DNA of 6,148 nt. It comes from Sphingopyxis sp. GTDB lineage: Bacteria > Pseudomonadota > Alphaproteobacteria > Sphingomonadales > Sphingomonadaceae. A program made the position numbers and the translations under genes. Location of the stretch: positions 1 through 6,148 of the forward strand of contig JAAUPH010000150.1 of the NCBI GenBank assembly GCA_012035435.1, in the 5' to 3' direction. Numbering within the stretch: position 1 is the stretch's first letter; the number at the start of each line of letters is the position of its first letter. The notes under the pieces were generated by a model. It was not told the DNA's origin. It saw nothing but the letters and a program-made list of their open reading frames with translations, and did not search any database. Shown here piece after piece: positions 1-5,848 of the stretch.

Positions 1-988
1 TGTTCTTTGGCATATATATGATCATGGTCTTTGACCCCCAGATTTTGTTCAATGACGGTTTCTATGACCTCATCGATGTGCGGATCCCCGAAGGTCGCTG
101 CTCAAGCCCAAATTCCCTGCCGCTCTGTCGGGCCGCACCCATGCACTGGGGCGAATTTTCGATATTCTGGGCGGCCTGCTCGGCCAGAAAACGCCGGAGT
201 TTTTGAACGCGGCGGGCTTCAGCTCATCGCCGCACCTGTTCTATTCGGGCAACGACAATCGCCCTGGCAAGGGCGGCGAGTGGTTTCAGCTGTTCCAGAT
301 CGGCTTCGGCGGGATACCCGGCCGTCCGCTGGGCGACGGACCCGATGGCCATTCGCTGTGGCCGGGCTTTACCAATGTGCCCAATGAGTTTCTGGAACGC
401 TATTTCCCGATGGTGATCGAGCGTTACGAAACCGCCCCCGACAGCGGCGGTGCCGGACTGCACCGCGGCGGCAATGGCATCCATATGACCTATCGCTTTC
501 TGGAGTCGGGCACGATTTCGATCCACGACGACCGCTGGTTCGTCCCGCCATGGGGGGTCAATGGCGGGCTGCCGGGCGAGCGGGCGCGCAAGATTCTGGA
601 GAAGACGGACGGCAGCCAGATCATCGTCGGCAACAAGGTTGAGGATGTGATGGTCGAAGCGGGCGACCAGCTTCATTTCATTACCTGGGGCGGCGGCGGT
701 TGGGGTGACCCGCTGGACCGCGACCCCGCGCTGGTGGGCAAGGAAGTGAGGCAGGGTTTGGTGACGGCCGCCGGTGCGCGCGACTATGGCGTGGTTGCAA
801 ATGACGACGGTGCCATAGACAGCGCTGCGACCGAAGCACTGCGCACGCAAATACGCGGAGATCGCGGTGAGCTTAAACTGTTCGACTATGGTCCGGGCAT
901 AGAAGCACTGCGCGCCAACTGCACGACGGAAACCGGCCTGCCCGCGCCAATACAGCCGGTATGGGCGCGAGCCGAGGCTGCGGAGTAG
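1..988 (+). pseudogene. Hydantoinase B/oxoprolinase family protein (HyuB-like), 3' part, frameshifted
   Basis: This is the C-terminal part of a HyuB-type subunit, the family of N-methylhydantoinase B, 5-oxoprolinase and acetone carboxylase alpha, which with a HyuA partner opens cyclic amides, usually with ATP. The 5' end lies outside the window. Visible family signatures are FNDGFYDLIDVRIPEG (about 48-94), SGRTHALGRIF (128-160), DSGGAGLHRGGNG (440-478) and GGGGWGDP (689-712), followed by the usual RDPALVGKEV tail. The first block is read in frame 3 and everything from base 95 in frame 2. The join IPEG/SLLKPKFPAAL is exactly what the family shows if one base is missing between 94 and 95, so the gene is broken or carries a sequencing error. 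About 328 of the usual 550-600 residues are present. A start at 203 would cut through a conserved block and is not believed. The stop (986-988) is 6 nt before the CoA-transferase start, which suggests one operon. Family assignment is firm; the substrate is unknown. Confidence 0.88.
982..985 (+). promoter_or_regulatory. Ribosome binding site of the CoA-transferase gene
   Basis: GGAG sits 9 nt before a GTG codon at 995 and overlaps the last codon of the hydantoinase B gene. It supports the GTG start, since the conserved family N-terminus (DIRVVELGQLLAGP) begins only a few residues later. Confidence 0.6.
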
Positions 989-994
989 TCTGCG

Positions 995-2182
995 GTGGCA
1001 AACGGTGCATTGAGCGACATCAGGGTCGTCGAGCTCGGCCAACTCTTGGCTGGCCCCTTCTGCGGTCAGCTGCTCGGCGATATGGGCGCGGATGTGATCA
1101 AGGTCGAACCACCGGGCGCGGGCGACCCGATGCGCATCTGGGGCCAGGGCGCGGAGAAGGTGCAATGGGAGGTCATCGGCCGCAACAAACGTTCGGTATC
1201 CGCCAATTTGCGTATCGCCGAGGGGCAGGCGTTAGTCCGCAAACTGATCGCGACCGCCGATGTGCTGATCGAGAATTTCAAGCCCGGTACGATGGAGAAA
1301 TGGGGGCTGGGTCCCGATACGCTCCATGCCGAATATCCGCGGCTGATCATTGCGCGCATGTCGGGCTATGGTCAGACCGGCCCCTATGCCACGCGCGCAG
1401 GTTTCGGCGGGATTGGCGAGGCGATGGGCGGGTGGCGCTATATTGTCGGCGAACCCGATCGTGCGCCGAGCCGCATGGGCATTTCCATCGGCGACACGCT
1501 GACGGCCACCTATGGCTGTTTGGGCGTCCTCGCCGCGCTGCATGCGCGCGAAAAGACCGGCAAAGGGCAAGTCGTCGACGCCGCGCTGTATGAGAGCGTG
1601 CTTCAGGTCATGGAGGGACTGGTGCCTGAATATGACCATGGCGGGTTTATCCGCGAACGCTCTGGTTCGATCCTGCCCGGCATCGCGCCATCGAATGTCT
1701 ATCGCTGCAAAGACGGCGAATATATGATTGGCGCGAACAAGGATTCCTTGTGGCAACGACTGGCTGAAGCGATGGGGCGGCCCGAACTGGGCCATGATCC
1801 GCGCTATGCCACGCACATCGCGCGCGGGGAAAATCAGATTGAACTGGATATCATCGTCAATGCGTGGACGGCGACACTGACCGTCGATGAACTGGACGCG
1901 ATGATGACCACATGTTCGATTCCCGCAGGACGCGTTTATCGCGCGCCCGAGATGCTCGCCGATCCGCATTTTCAGGCGCGCGAGGCGATTATCGAGGTGG
2001 AGACCGAACGCTTTGGCCCACTGAAAATGCAGGGCACTTTCCCCAAGATGTCGGCGACACCGGGCAGCGTACGCCGCCCCGCGCCGTCGATCGTGGGTCA
2101 GCATAATGGTGAGGTTTACCGGGAGCTGTTGGGGCTTGGCGACAGCGACTTGGCCGCGTTGAAGGCGGCGGGGGCGATATGA
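995..2182 (+). CDS. CoA-transferase family III (CaiB/BaiF) protein
   Basis: The product is a 395-residue cytosolic class III CoA-transferase, which moves CoA from one acyl-CoA to a free carboxylic acid through an aspartyl-CoA thioester. Length is normal for the family. Diagnostic blocks run in order: VVELGQLLAGPFCGQLLGDM (11-30), ADVIKVEPPGAGDPMR (32-47), NKRSVSANLR (64-73), ENFKPGTMEKWGLG (93-106), SGYGQTGPYATRAGF (123-137) and GDTLTATYG (166-174), whose Asp167 is the expected catalytic residue, equivalent to Asp169 of formyl-CoA transferase. The C-terminal part (IPAGRVYRAPEMLADPHF) is also canonical. Translation starts at GTG, supported by a GGAG 9 nt upstream. It lies 6 nt after the hydantoinase gene and one base before the amidohydrolase gene, so the three are probably co-transcribed. 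The acid it activates is not readable; the neighbouring amidase suggests its product, and the MaoC/lyase pair across the convergence suggests an unsaturated or branched dicarboxylate. Frc, Mct and SUGCT-like roles are all possible. Confidence 0.93.
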   Translation: MANGALSDIRVVELGQLLAGPFCGQLLGDMGADVIKVEPPGAGDPMRIWGQGAEKVQWEVIGRNKRSVSANLRIAEGQALVRKLIATADVLIENFKPGTMEKWGLGPDTLHAEYPRLIIARMSGYGQTGPYATRAGFGGIGEAMGGWRYIVGEPDRAPSRMGISIGDTLTATYGCLGVLAALHAREKTGKGQVVDAALYESVLQVMEGLVPEYDHGGFIRERSGSILPGIAPSNVYRCKDGEYMIGANKDSLWQRLAEAMGRPELGHDPRYATHIARGENQIELDIIVNAWTATLTVDELDAMMTTCSIPAGRVYRAPEMLADPHFQAREAIIEVETERFGPLKMQGTFPKMSATPGSVRRPAPSIVGQHNGEVYRELLGLGDSDLAALKAAGAI

Positions 2183-2183
2183 T

Positions 2184-2807
2184 TTGAGCGACGACCTTAC
2201 CGAGAATTACAAAGACGCCTTTGACGGCCATCTTCCCTTTGGCCAGCGGCCTGCGCTGATCATCGTCGATTTCGTCATGGCCTATCTCGATCCGGATTCG
2301 CCGCTTTATGCCGGGGTCGAGGATGCGCTGGCGAGCAATGAGTGGCTGCTGGCGGCGGCGCGCAAGGCCGCGATCCCGGTGATCTTCACCAATGTTGAAT
2401 ATATGCCGGGCGGAGCGGATGGCGGGATTTTCTACCGCAAGATACCCGCGCTCAAATTGTTCGAACGTGGATCGGCATTGGGGGCCTTTCCTGCGAGCCT
2501 GACGCCGCGCGAGGACGAACTGGTGATCACCAAGCGCTACGCCTCGTCCTTCTTCGGCACCCATTTGGCCGCGACTCTAACCGCGCAAGGGATCGACACG
2601 CTGATGATCACCGGCCTGTCGACCAGCGGCTGCGTCCGCGCAACCGCGCTCGATGCCTGCCAGCATGGCTTCCTGCCTTTCGTGGTGCGCGAGGCGTGCG
2701 GCGATCGCCACCCCGGCCCGCACGAAGCCAATTTGTTCGACCTGCAAGCAAAATATGCTGAAGTGATTTCGGAAAGCGAAGCAATCGCGCACCTCGCGGC
2801 GTTATGA
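2184..2807 (+). CDS. Isochorismatase-fold amidohydrolase, N-carbamoylsarcosine amidase-like
   Basis: This 207-residue cysteine hydrolase of the isochorismatase/nicotinamidase fold most resembles the N-carbamoylsarcosine amidase and maleamate amidohydrolase branch, which hydrolyses small carbamoyl or amide substrates to acid and ammonia. The catalytic triad appears complete: Asp29 in RPALIIVDF, Lys117 in ITKRYASSFFGT, and Cys150 in GLSTSGCVRATALDACQHGF. The stretch EACGDRHPGPHEANLFDLQAKYAEV (169-193) is typical of this branch. The start is taken as TTG at 2184: a stop at 2160-2162 closes the frame upstream, no ATG or GTG lies between, and the first in-frame ATG (Met32) falls after the catalytic Asp. 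The start is one base after the CoA-transferase stop, so coupled translation is likely; the upstream G-rich stretch is only a weak ribosome site. The 3' end overlaps the stop of the opposing flavoenzyme gene by 6 bp. Next to a HyuB gene, the role would be hydrolysis of the ring-opened product. Confidence 0.88.
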   Translation: MSDDLTENYKDAFDGHLPFGQRPALIIVDFVMAYLDPDSPLYAGVEDALASNEWLLAAARKAAIPVIFTNVEYMPGGADGGIFYRKIPALKLFERGSALGAFPASLTPREDELVITKRYASSFFGTHLAATLTAQGIDTLMITGLSTSGCVRATALDACQHGFLPFVVREACGDRHPGPHEANLFDLQAKYAEVISESEAIAHLAAL

Positions 2808-3785
2808 CGACAGCATCGCGGCCAGCCGCCCCCGCGTGATGGCTTCGGCATCGCCGATGATGCGGTCGATCAGTTCCTGACAGGTCGGGATGTCATGGAT
2901 AAGCCCCTGAACCATACCCGCCCAGAACACCCCCTTGGTCAGGTCGCCGGTCTGTAGCAGTTCGCGCCCTGCCGCGCCCGATACCAGCTCCTGCACATCG
3001 GCGAAGGTCGCATCGGGCTGAGCCAGGCGGCGCACGACTTCTTCCGACACCGCGCTCTTGCCAACGCGGGCGGTGTTTTTGAGGCTGCGGAAGATTAGGT
3101 AGCTGCCGCGTTCGTCATTATCGACATAGGCCTGTTTCACATTGGGGTGGATTGGAGCTTCGACCGTCGCGCAGAAGCGCGTGCCCATATTGATGCCGTC
3201 CGCTCCGAGCGCCAGCGCGGCGACCAGTCCACGGCCATCGCCGATCCCGCCTGAGGCGAGCATCGGAATCTTCACCTTGTCCGCGGCGCAGGGAATCAGG
3301 ATCAGGCCGGTGATGTCATCCTCGCCCGGATGGCCCGCGCATTCGAAACCGTCGATCGAGATGATGTCGCAGCCCGCACGCTCGGCCGACAGCGCGTGAC
3401 GGACGGCGGTGCATTTGTGGAGGATCGTTACGCCGTGCGGTTTCAGCATCTCCCAAATCTCGCGCACCGCCTGCGTTCCCGCAGTCTCGACAATCTTGAC
3501 CCCGCCGTCGATGATCGCTTGGGCATAGCCCCTGTAATCGGGCGCGTTGATCGTCGGAAAGACGGTCATATTGACACCGAACGGCTGGTTGGTCATCGCG
3601 CGGCACCGCTCGATCTCGTCGCGCAGCGCGGTCGGGCTTGGCTGGGTCAGCGCCGTGAGGATACCAAGCCCACCGGCGTTCGACACCGCGCTCGCCAGTT
3701 CGGCATAGCCGACGCTCTGCATCCCGCCCTGGACGATCGGATGCTGGATACCCAGCATTTCGGTGATGCGTGTCTTGAAAGCCAC
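2802..3785 (-). CDS. FMN oxidoreductase of the nitronate monooxygenase/2-nitropropane dioxygenase family
   Basis: The product is a 327-residue TIM-barrel flavoprotein. Signatures are TRITEMLGIQHPIVQGGMQ near the N-terminus (5-23), an SNAGGLGILTA loop (35-45), DGFECAGHPGEDD with His152 (145-157), and the FMN phosphate loops ASGGIGDGRG (177-186) and GADGINMGTRF (194-204). His152 sits where the catalytic His of PA1024-type enzymes lies. The family includes nitronate monooxygenases, NADH:quinone reductases and CoA-ester reductases such as IpdC, so the reaction is uncertain. I start at GTG 3785 because AGGGGG lies 9 nt upstream and AFKTRITEML matches the usual N-terminus. An ATG further upstream (3842) lies inside a palindrome and would add 19 unlikely residues. 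The gene follows the CoA-ester lyase on the same strand and ends by overlapping the amidohydrolase stop. In this context a redox step on an acyl-CoA or an amine-derived intermediate is plausible but is inference. Confidence 0.88.
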   Translation of the reverse strand: MAFKTRITEMLGIQHPIVQGGMQSVGYAELASAVSNAGGLGILTALTQPSPTALRDEIERCRAMTNQPFGVNMTVFPTINAPDYRGYAQAIIDGGVKIVETAGTQAVREIWEMLKPHGVTILHKCTAVRHALSAERAGCDIISIDGFECAGHPGEDDITGLILIPCAADKVKIPMLASGGIGDGRGLVAALALGADGINMGTRFCATVEAPIHPNVKQAYVDNDERGSYLIFRSLKNTARVGKSAVSEEVVRRLAQPDATFADVQELVSGAAGRELLQTGDLTKGVFWAGMVQGLIHDIPTCQELIDRIIGDAEAITRGRLAAMLSS

Positions 3786-3794
3786 AGCGTTGTT

Positions 3795-3800
3795 CCCCCT
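3795..3800 (-). promoter_or_regulatory. Ribosome binding site of the flavin oxidoreductase gene
   Basis: On the minus strand AGGGGG is followed by a 9-nt spacer and GTG at 3785. It decides the start in favour of the GTG over an in-frame ATG at 3842. The site begins at the base directly after the large palindrome, so hairpin formation could affect ribosome access. Confidence 0.6.
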
Positions 3801-3865
3801 TAGAGAGTGATGAGCAGAAGTTTGTGCACCGTCACGATGCACAAACTTCTGCTCATCACGCTCTA
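3801..3865. repeat. 65-bp near-perfect palindrome (long hairpin) between two co-directional genes
   Basis: Two 28-bp arms (3801-3828 and 3838-3865) are reverse complements with one mismatch (3806/3860). The 9-base centre is itself almost symmetric, with only 3829/3837 unpaired, so the whole element is a dyad centred on base 3833. The arm core is GTGATGAGCAGAAGTTTGTG. The TAG stop of the CoA-ester lyase (3865-3863) forms one edge, and the Shine-Dalgarno of the flavin oxidoreductase begins at the other. No T-run follows either side, so it is not a textbook intrinsic terminator. Possible roles are a mobile palindromic repeat, an mRNA-stabilising hairpin, a protein binding site or a factor-assisted terminator. 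The structure is certain; the role is not. Confidence 0.93.
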
Positions 3866-4711
3866 GTCTTGCTGAATTTGAGCGAGCACGCGGTGCGCGG
3901 CTTTGAGGTGAGGCGCGTCGATCATCTTGCCGTCGAGCGCGAGCGCGCCCGCACCCGGATTGGCGGCAAAGGCGGCAACAACCGCCCGCGCATGCTCCAC
4001 TTCAGCCGCACTGGGCGTGAAGGCGGCGTTGATCACCGGCACCTGCGCCGGATGGATTGCGAGCATGCCGTTAAACCCGTCGCGCCGGGCTCGCATGGCA
4101 TAGGCGGCAAGGCCGTCCGAATCCTTGAAAGCCGGATATACGGTGTCGATCGCAAGCACATCGGCGGCATGCGCACCCATGAGCGCAAGCGTGCGCACGA
4201 CTTCATAGACCGGCGTGTAGCGGCCATCCTCCTCACGCGAGGATGTGGCGCCGATGGCGGCGGGCAGATCCTCTGCACCCCAGCTGAGGCCGAGCAGCCG
4301 TGCAGTCCCGCCATAGCTGCCCAGGCCGAACAGCGCCTGCGGCACTTCGGTGGCAATGGCGAGGATGCCGCTGGTAATATTGCCAAGCGCGCTGAGCCGC
4401 TGGGCGAGATCGTCCACCGATGCGCCGCTGACCGCCTTTGGCAAGACGAAGCCATCCGGCGTCACACCGCGCAGCGCCGCCAGATCGTCGTCGATCAGGC
4501 CGCTGTCGAGCGGATTGAGACGCACAAAAATTGCGGGCCCGCCGGGCTGGCGCGCGATGAAATCGGCGACGCTATGCCGCGCGGTGGCCTTTGCGGTGGG
4601 GGCGACGGCGTCCTCCAGATCGAGGATCAGCGCATCGGCACCCGACGCCAGCGCCTTTTCCATCCGGTCGGGCCGATCACCCGGCACGAACAGCAGCGAG
4701 CGCAGCCTCAT
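3863..4711 (-). CDS. HpcH/HpaI aldolase/citrate lyase beta-like (CitE-type) CoA-ester lyase
   Basis: The product is a 282-residue protein of the CitE/malyl-CoA lyase superfamily, whose members cleave or condense beta-hydroxyacyl-CoA esters (malyl-, methylmalyl- and citramalyl-CoA, or citryl groups) in a TIM barrel with Mg2+. Visible blocks are RSLLFVPGDRPDRMEKAL (4-21), LILDLEDAV (28-36), FVRLNPLDSG with the substrate-binding Arg64 (62-71), FVLPKAV (88-94), AIATEVPQAL with Glu122 as likely metal ligand (118-127), LSWGAEDLPAAIGA with Asp148 as second ligand (142-155), LAIHPAQVPVIN (217-228) and the C-terminal GKMIDAPHLKAA (261-272). Length suits the stand-alone type, not a citrate-lyase complex subunit. 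Its ATG shares ATGA with the TGA of the MaoC gene (4-nt overlap), so the two are translationally coupled. Such a hydratase-lyase pair recalls the end of itaconate, mesaconate or methylaspartate routes. The exact CoA ester is unknown. Confidence 0.92.
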   Translation of the reverse strand: MRLRSLLFVPGDRPDRMEKALASGADALILDLEDAVAPTAKATARHSVADFIARQPGGPAIFVRLNPLDSGLIDDDLAALRGVTPDGFVLPKAVSGASVDDLAQRLSALGNITSGILAIATEVPQALFGLGSYGGTARLLGLSWGAEDLPAAIGATSSREEDGRYTPVYEVVRTLALMGAHAADVLAIDTVYPAFKDSDGLAAYAMRARRDGFNGMLAIHPAQVPVINAAFTPSAAEVEHARAVVAAFAANPGAGALALDGKMIDAPHLKAAHRVLAQIQQD

Positions 4712-5229
4712 GCCGGACGGCGCTTGATCAGCGCGCTGCGCAGGCAGGAACAGACAAGCTCATCCCGCTGGTTGAGCATGCGGTGGGTAAAGGTGACGAT
4801 GCCAGCATCAGCGCGCGATTTCGATGCGCGCAGCTCGGTCACATCAGTCTCGGCGCGCAGCGTGTCGCCCAAAAACACCGGTTTTGGCATCACCAGCTTG
4901 TCATAGCCAAGATTGGCGACCAGCGTGCCGAGCGTCGTGTCGCCCACCGAAAGGCCGACCATCAGCGAGAATGTGAAAGTGCCGTTGACCAGAATCTGGC
5001 CAAATTCGCTCGCCCGCGCGGCTTCCGCGTCGATGTGCAGCGGCTGCGGATTGTGGGTCATGGTGGAAAAGAGCAGATTGTCAGTTTCGGTCACCGTGCG
5101 GCGGATGTCATGCTCCATCCGATCGCCCACCTGCCAATCGTCGAAATAGCGTCCCGCCAAGCAGCCCTCCCATGGATTACCAGCGCCCTCCTCTCGCCCG
5201 TTTTGGCGATGGCGTCCAGCGCCATTCAT
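4708..5229 (-). CDS. MaoC-like hot-dog dehydratase/enoyl-CoA hydratase
   Basis: This is a MaoC-type hot-dog fold protein of about 150-173 residues, probably hydrating an unsaturated acyl-CoA. Recognisable blocks are WEGCLAGRYFDDWQVGDRME, TVTETDNLLFSTMTHNPQPLHID (hydratase region), EFGQILVNGTFTFSLMVGLSVGD, ANLGYDKLVMPKPVFLGDTL and ASKSRADAGIVTFTHRMLNQ. This matches the mesaconyl-/itaconyl-CoA hydratase and Rv2499c-like branch more than PhaJ. In that branch the canonical GDxNPxH motif is changed: here the region is THNPQPLH, with the His kept and no Asp two residues before the Asn. The start is unclear. ATG 5229 is 4 nt after the upstream stop but adds about 19 residues with no family look. TTG 5160 gives 150 residues but removes WEGC. 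An out-of-frame ATG at 5173 abuts the TGG of WEGC and would be the natural start if one base were missing. The stop overlaps the lyase start (ATGA), which ties the two functions together. Confidence 0.85.
   Translation of the reverse strand: MNGAGRHRQNGREEGAGNPWEGCLAGRYFDDWQVGDRMEHDIRRTVTETDNLLFSTMTHNPQPLHIDAEAARASEFGQILVNGTFTFSLMVGLSVGDTTLGTLVANLGYDKLVMPKPVFLGDTLRAETDVTELRASKSRADAGIVTFTHRMLNQRDELVCSCLRSALIKRRPA
5187..5192 (-). promoter_or_regulatory. Strong Shine-Dalgarno sequence upstream of the MaoC core
   Basis: A perfect AGGAGG lies on the minus strand inside the N-terminal extension of the longest plausible MaoC frame. It sits 13 nt before an out-of-frame ATG (5173). A second purine block, GGAGGG (5170-5165), lies 4 nt before an in-frame TTG (5160). 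Such signals inside a coding region suggest that translation starts here and not at 5229. Confidence 0.4.
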
Positions 5230-5233
5230 GCGA

Positions 5234-5848
5234 TCAGGTGAGCGAAGCCTCGCCGCGCCAGATGCGCACCACCATGCGCGCAAAGCGGCCGATGAGGCTG
5301 ACCCCGTCGGCCTCGATCATCAATCGCCCCGGCACAGGCTGGACCAGCGCGGTGCGCGGTTGCCGGTCGACGGGCGCAACGAAGCGGAAACGATAGAGGC
5401 CGTCGCGCGGCTTCATCCGCCCGCCGCTGTCCTCGGTCACCGCGATCGGCCCGCCATTGGTCGAGGCGAGCATCGGCTGATCGATGATTTCAAGCGCCGA
5501 TGATGCGCGTTCAACCAGTCGCGCGGCGCGTGACGGTTCGGCGACATCATCGGGGACGAAGCGCGCTTCGGCGTCGGTCGCCACGCGCCAAACATCGGCT
5601 TCGGCGACATAGGCCTGAATGTCATAGCGGCCCGGCGTCACCACCGCGCGCGCGTCCTTCACGTCGCCGAGCACGGGCAGGTGCGCGCGCTTGTTCTTGT
5701 TGTGCTCGGAGGCGTCGATATCGACCCCGAAATTCTGCGCGTTGAGGACGTCGAGGTTCTCGAGGAGGGCGCCGTCGGCCTGGACATAGATCCCGCCCTT
5801 GCCGGCGAAGTCGATCGAGGCCGATGCGCCTGAGATCGTGGAGTTCAC
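5234..5848 (-). CDS. Probable HlyD-like periplasmic adaptor (membrane-fusion) protein, C-terminal part with foreign-looking 5' end
   Basis: The frame gives 204 residues from a GTG at 5848, but only about residues 70-204 (5641-5237) look like a known family. PGRYDIQAYVAEADVWRVA, then EARFVPDD, LASTNGGPIAV, DGLYRFRF and PGRLMIEADGVSLIGRFARMVVRIWR resemble the last domain of HlyD-type adaptors, especially those associated with M50-peptidase/ABC export systems, where a periplasmic beta-barrel follows a lipoyl/hairpin part and the tail usually ends near VLVRESGF. The lipoyl and hairpin parts expected upstream are absent. Residues 1-69 (GKGGIYVQADGALLENLDVL and on) do not fit that family and read more like repetitive beta structure. 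No signal peptide or membrane segment is present, as expected for a fragment. The stop is 4 nt from the next ATG, so it could be the first visible gene of the minus-strand string, although its function seems unrelated to the CoA genes. The family call is moderate. Confidence 0.5.
   Translation of the reverse strand: MNSTISGASASIDFAGKGGIYVQADGALLENLDVLNAQNFGVDIDASEHNKNKRAHLPVLGDVKDARAVVTPGRYDIQAYVAEADVWRVATDAEARFVPDDVAEPSRAARLVERASSALEIIDQPMLASTNGGPIAVTEDSGGRMKPRDGLYRFRFVAPVDRQPRTALVQPVPGRLMIEADGVSLIGRFARMVVRIWRGEASLT
5640..5835. other. Possible junction zone between the sphingomonad-like segment and foreign DNA
   Basis: Three signals meet here. The minus-strand frame loses its HlyD-like character upstream of about 5641. 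A run of alternating GC (about 5645-5653, CGCGCGCG) sits at that point. From about 5832 a different, phage-like frame opens on the opposite strand. The intervening stretch codes in the minus frame with heavy use of CTC, GTC, GAC and AAC, unlike the CTG/GAT/GAA mix of the genes to the left. I recognise no insertion-sequence ends or target duplication. This is inference. Confidence 0.3.

Noticed and set aside
203..988. Hydantoinase B gene as a short complete protein starting at 203
   Set aside because: Conserved family sequence continues in the same frame upstream to base 95 and in frame 3 to the window edge, so this ATG is internal.
224..1165. Minus-strand open frame (313 codons) opposite hydantoinase B and the CoA-transferase start
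   Set aside because: No recognisable motif, runs through two conserved genes, and composition is typical of the reverse frame of GC-rich coding DNA.
1232..2104. Minus-strand open frame (290 codons) opposite the CoA-transferase
   Set aside because: Fully contained in a gene with complete family motifs; no family signature of its own.
3786..3842. N-terminal extension of the flavoenzyme from an ATG at 3842
   Set aside because: The ATG lies within the palindrome, the 19 extra residues are unconserved in style, and a strong ribosome site supports GTG 3785.
3801..3865. Classic rho-independent terminator
   Set aside because: The stem is far longer than usual and no T-run follows on either strand.
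3824..4906. Long plus-strand open frame (360 codons) across the lyase and MaoC genes
   Set aside because: It is antisense to two genes with clear family motifs, has a low-complexity Arg/His/Gly-rich composition and starts inside the palindrome. It is a GC-rich shadow.
5642..5831. Plus-strand frame 2 stretch (acidic, Val/Glu/Leu-rich) without a start
   Set aside because: Its pattern is what the reverse of a GAC/GTC/CTC-rich minus frame gives; no family motif.
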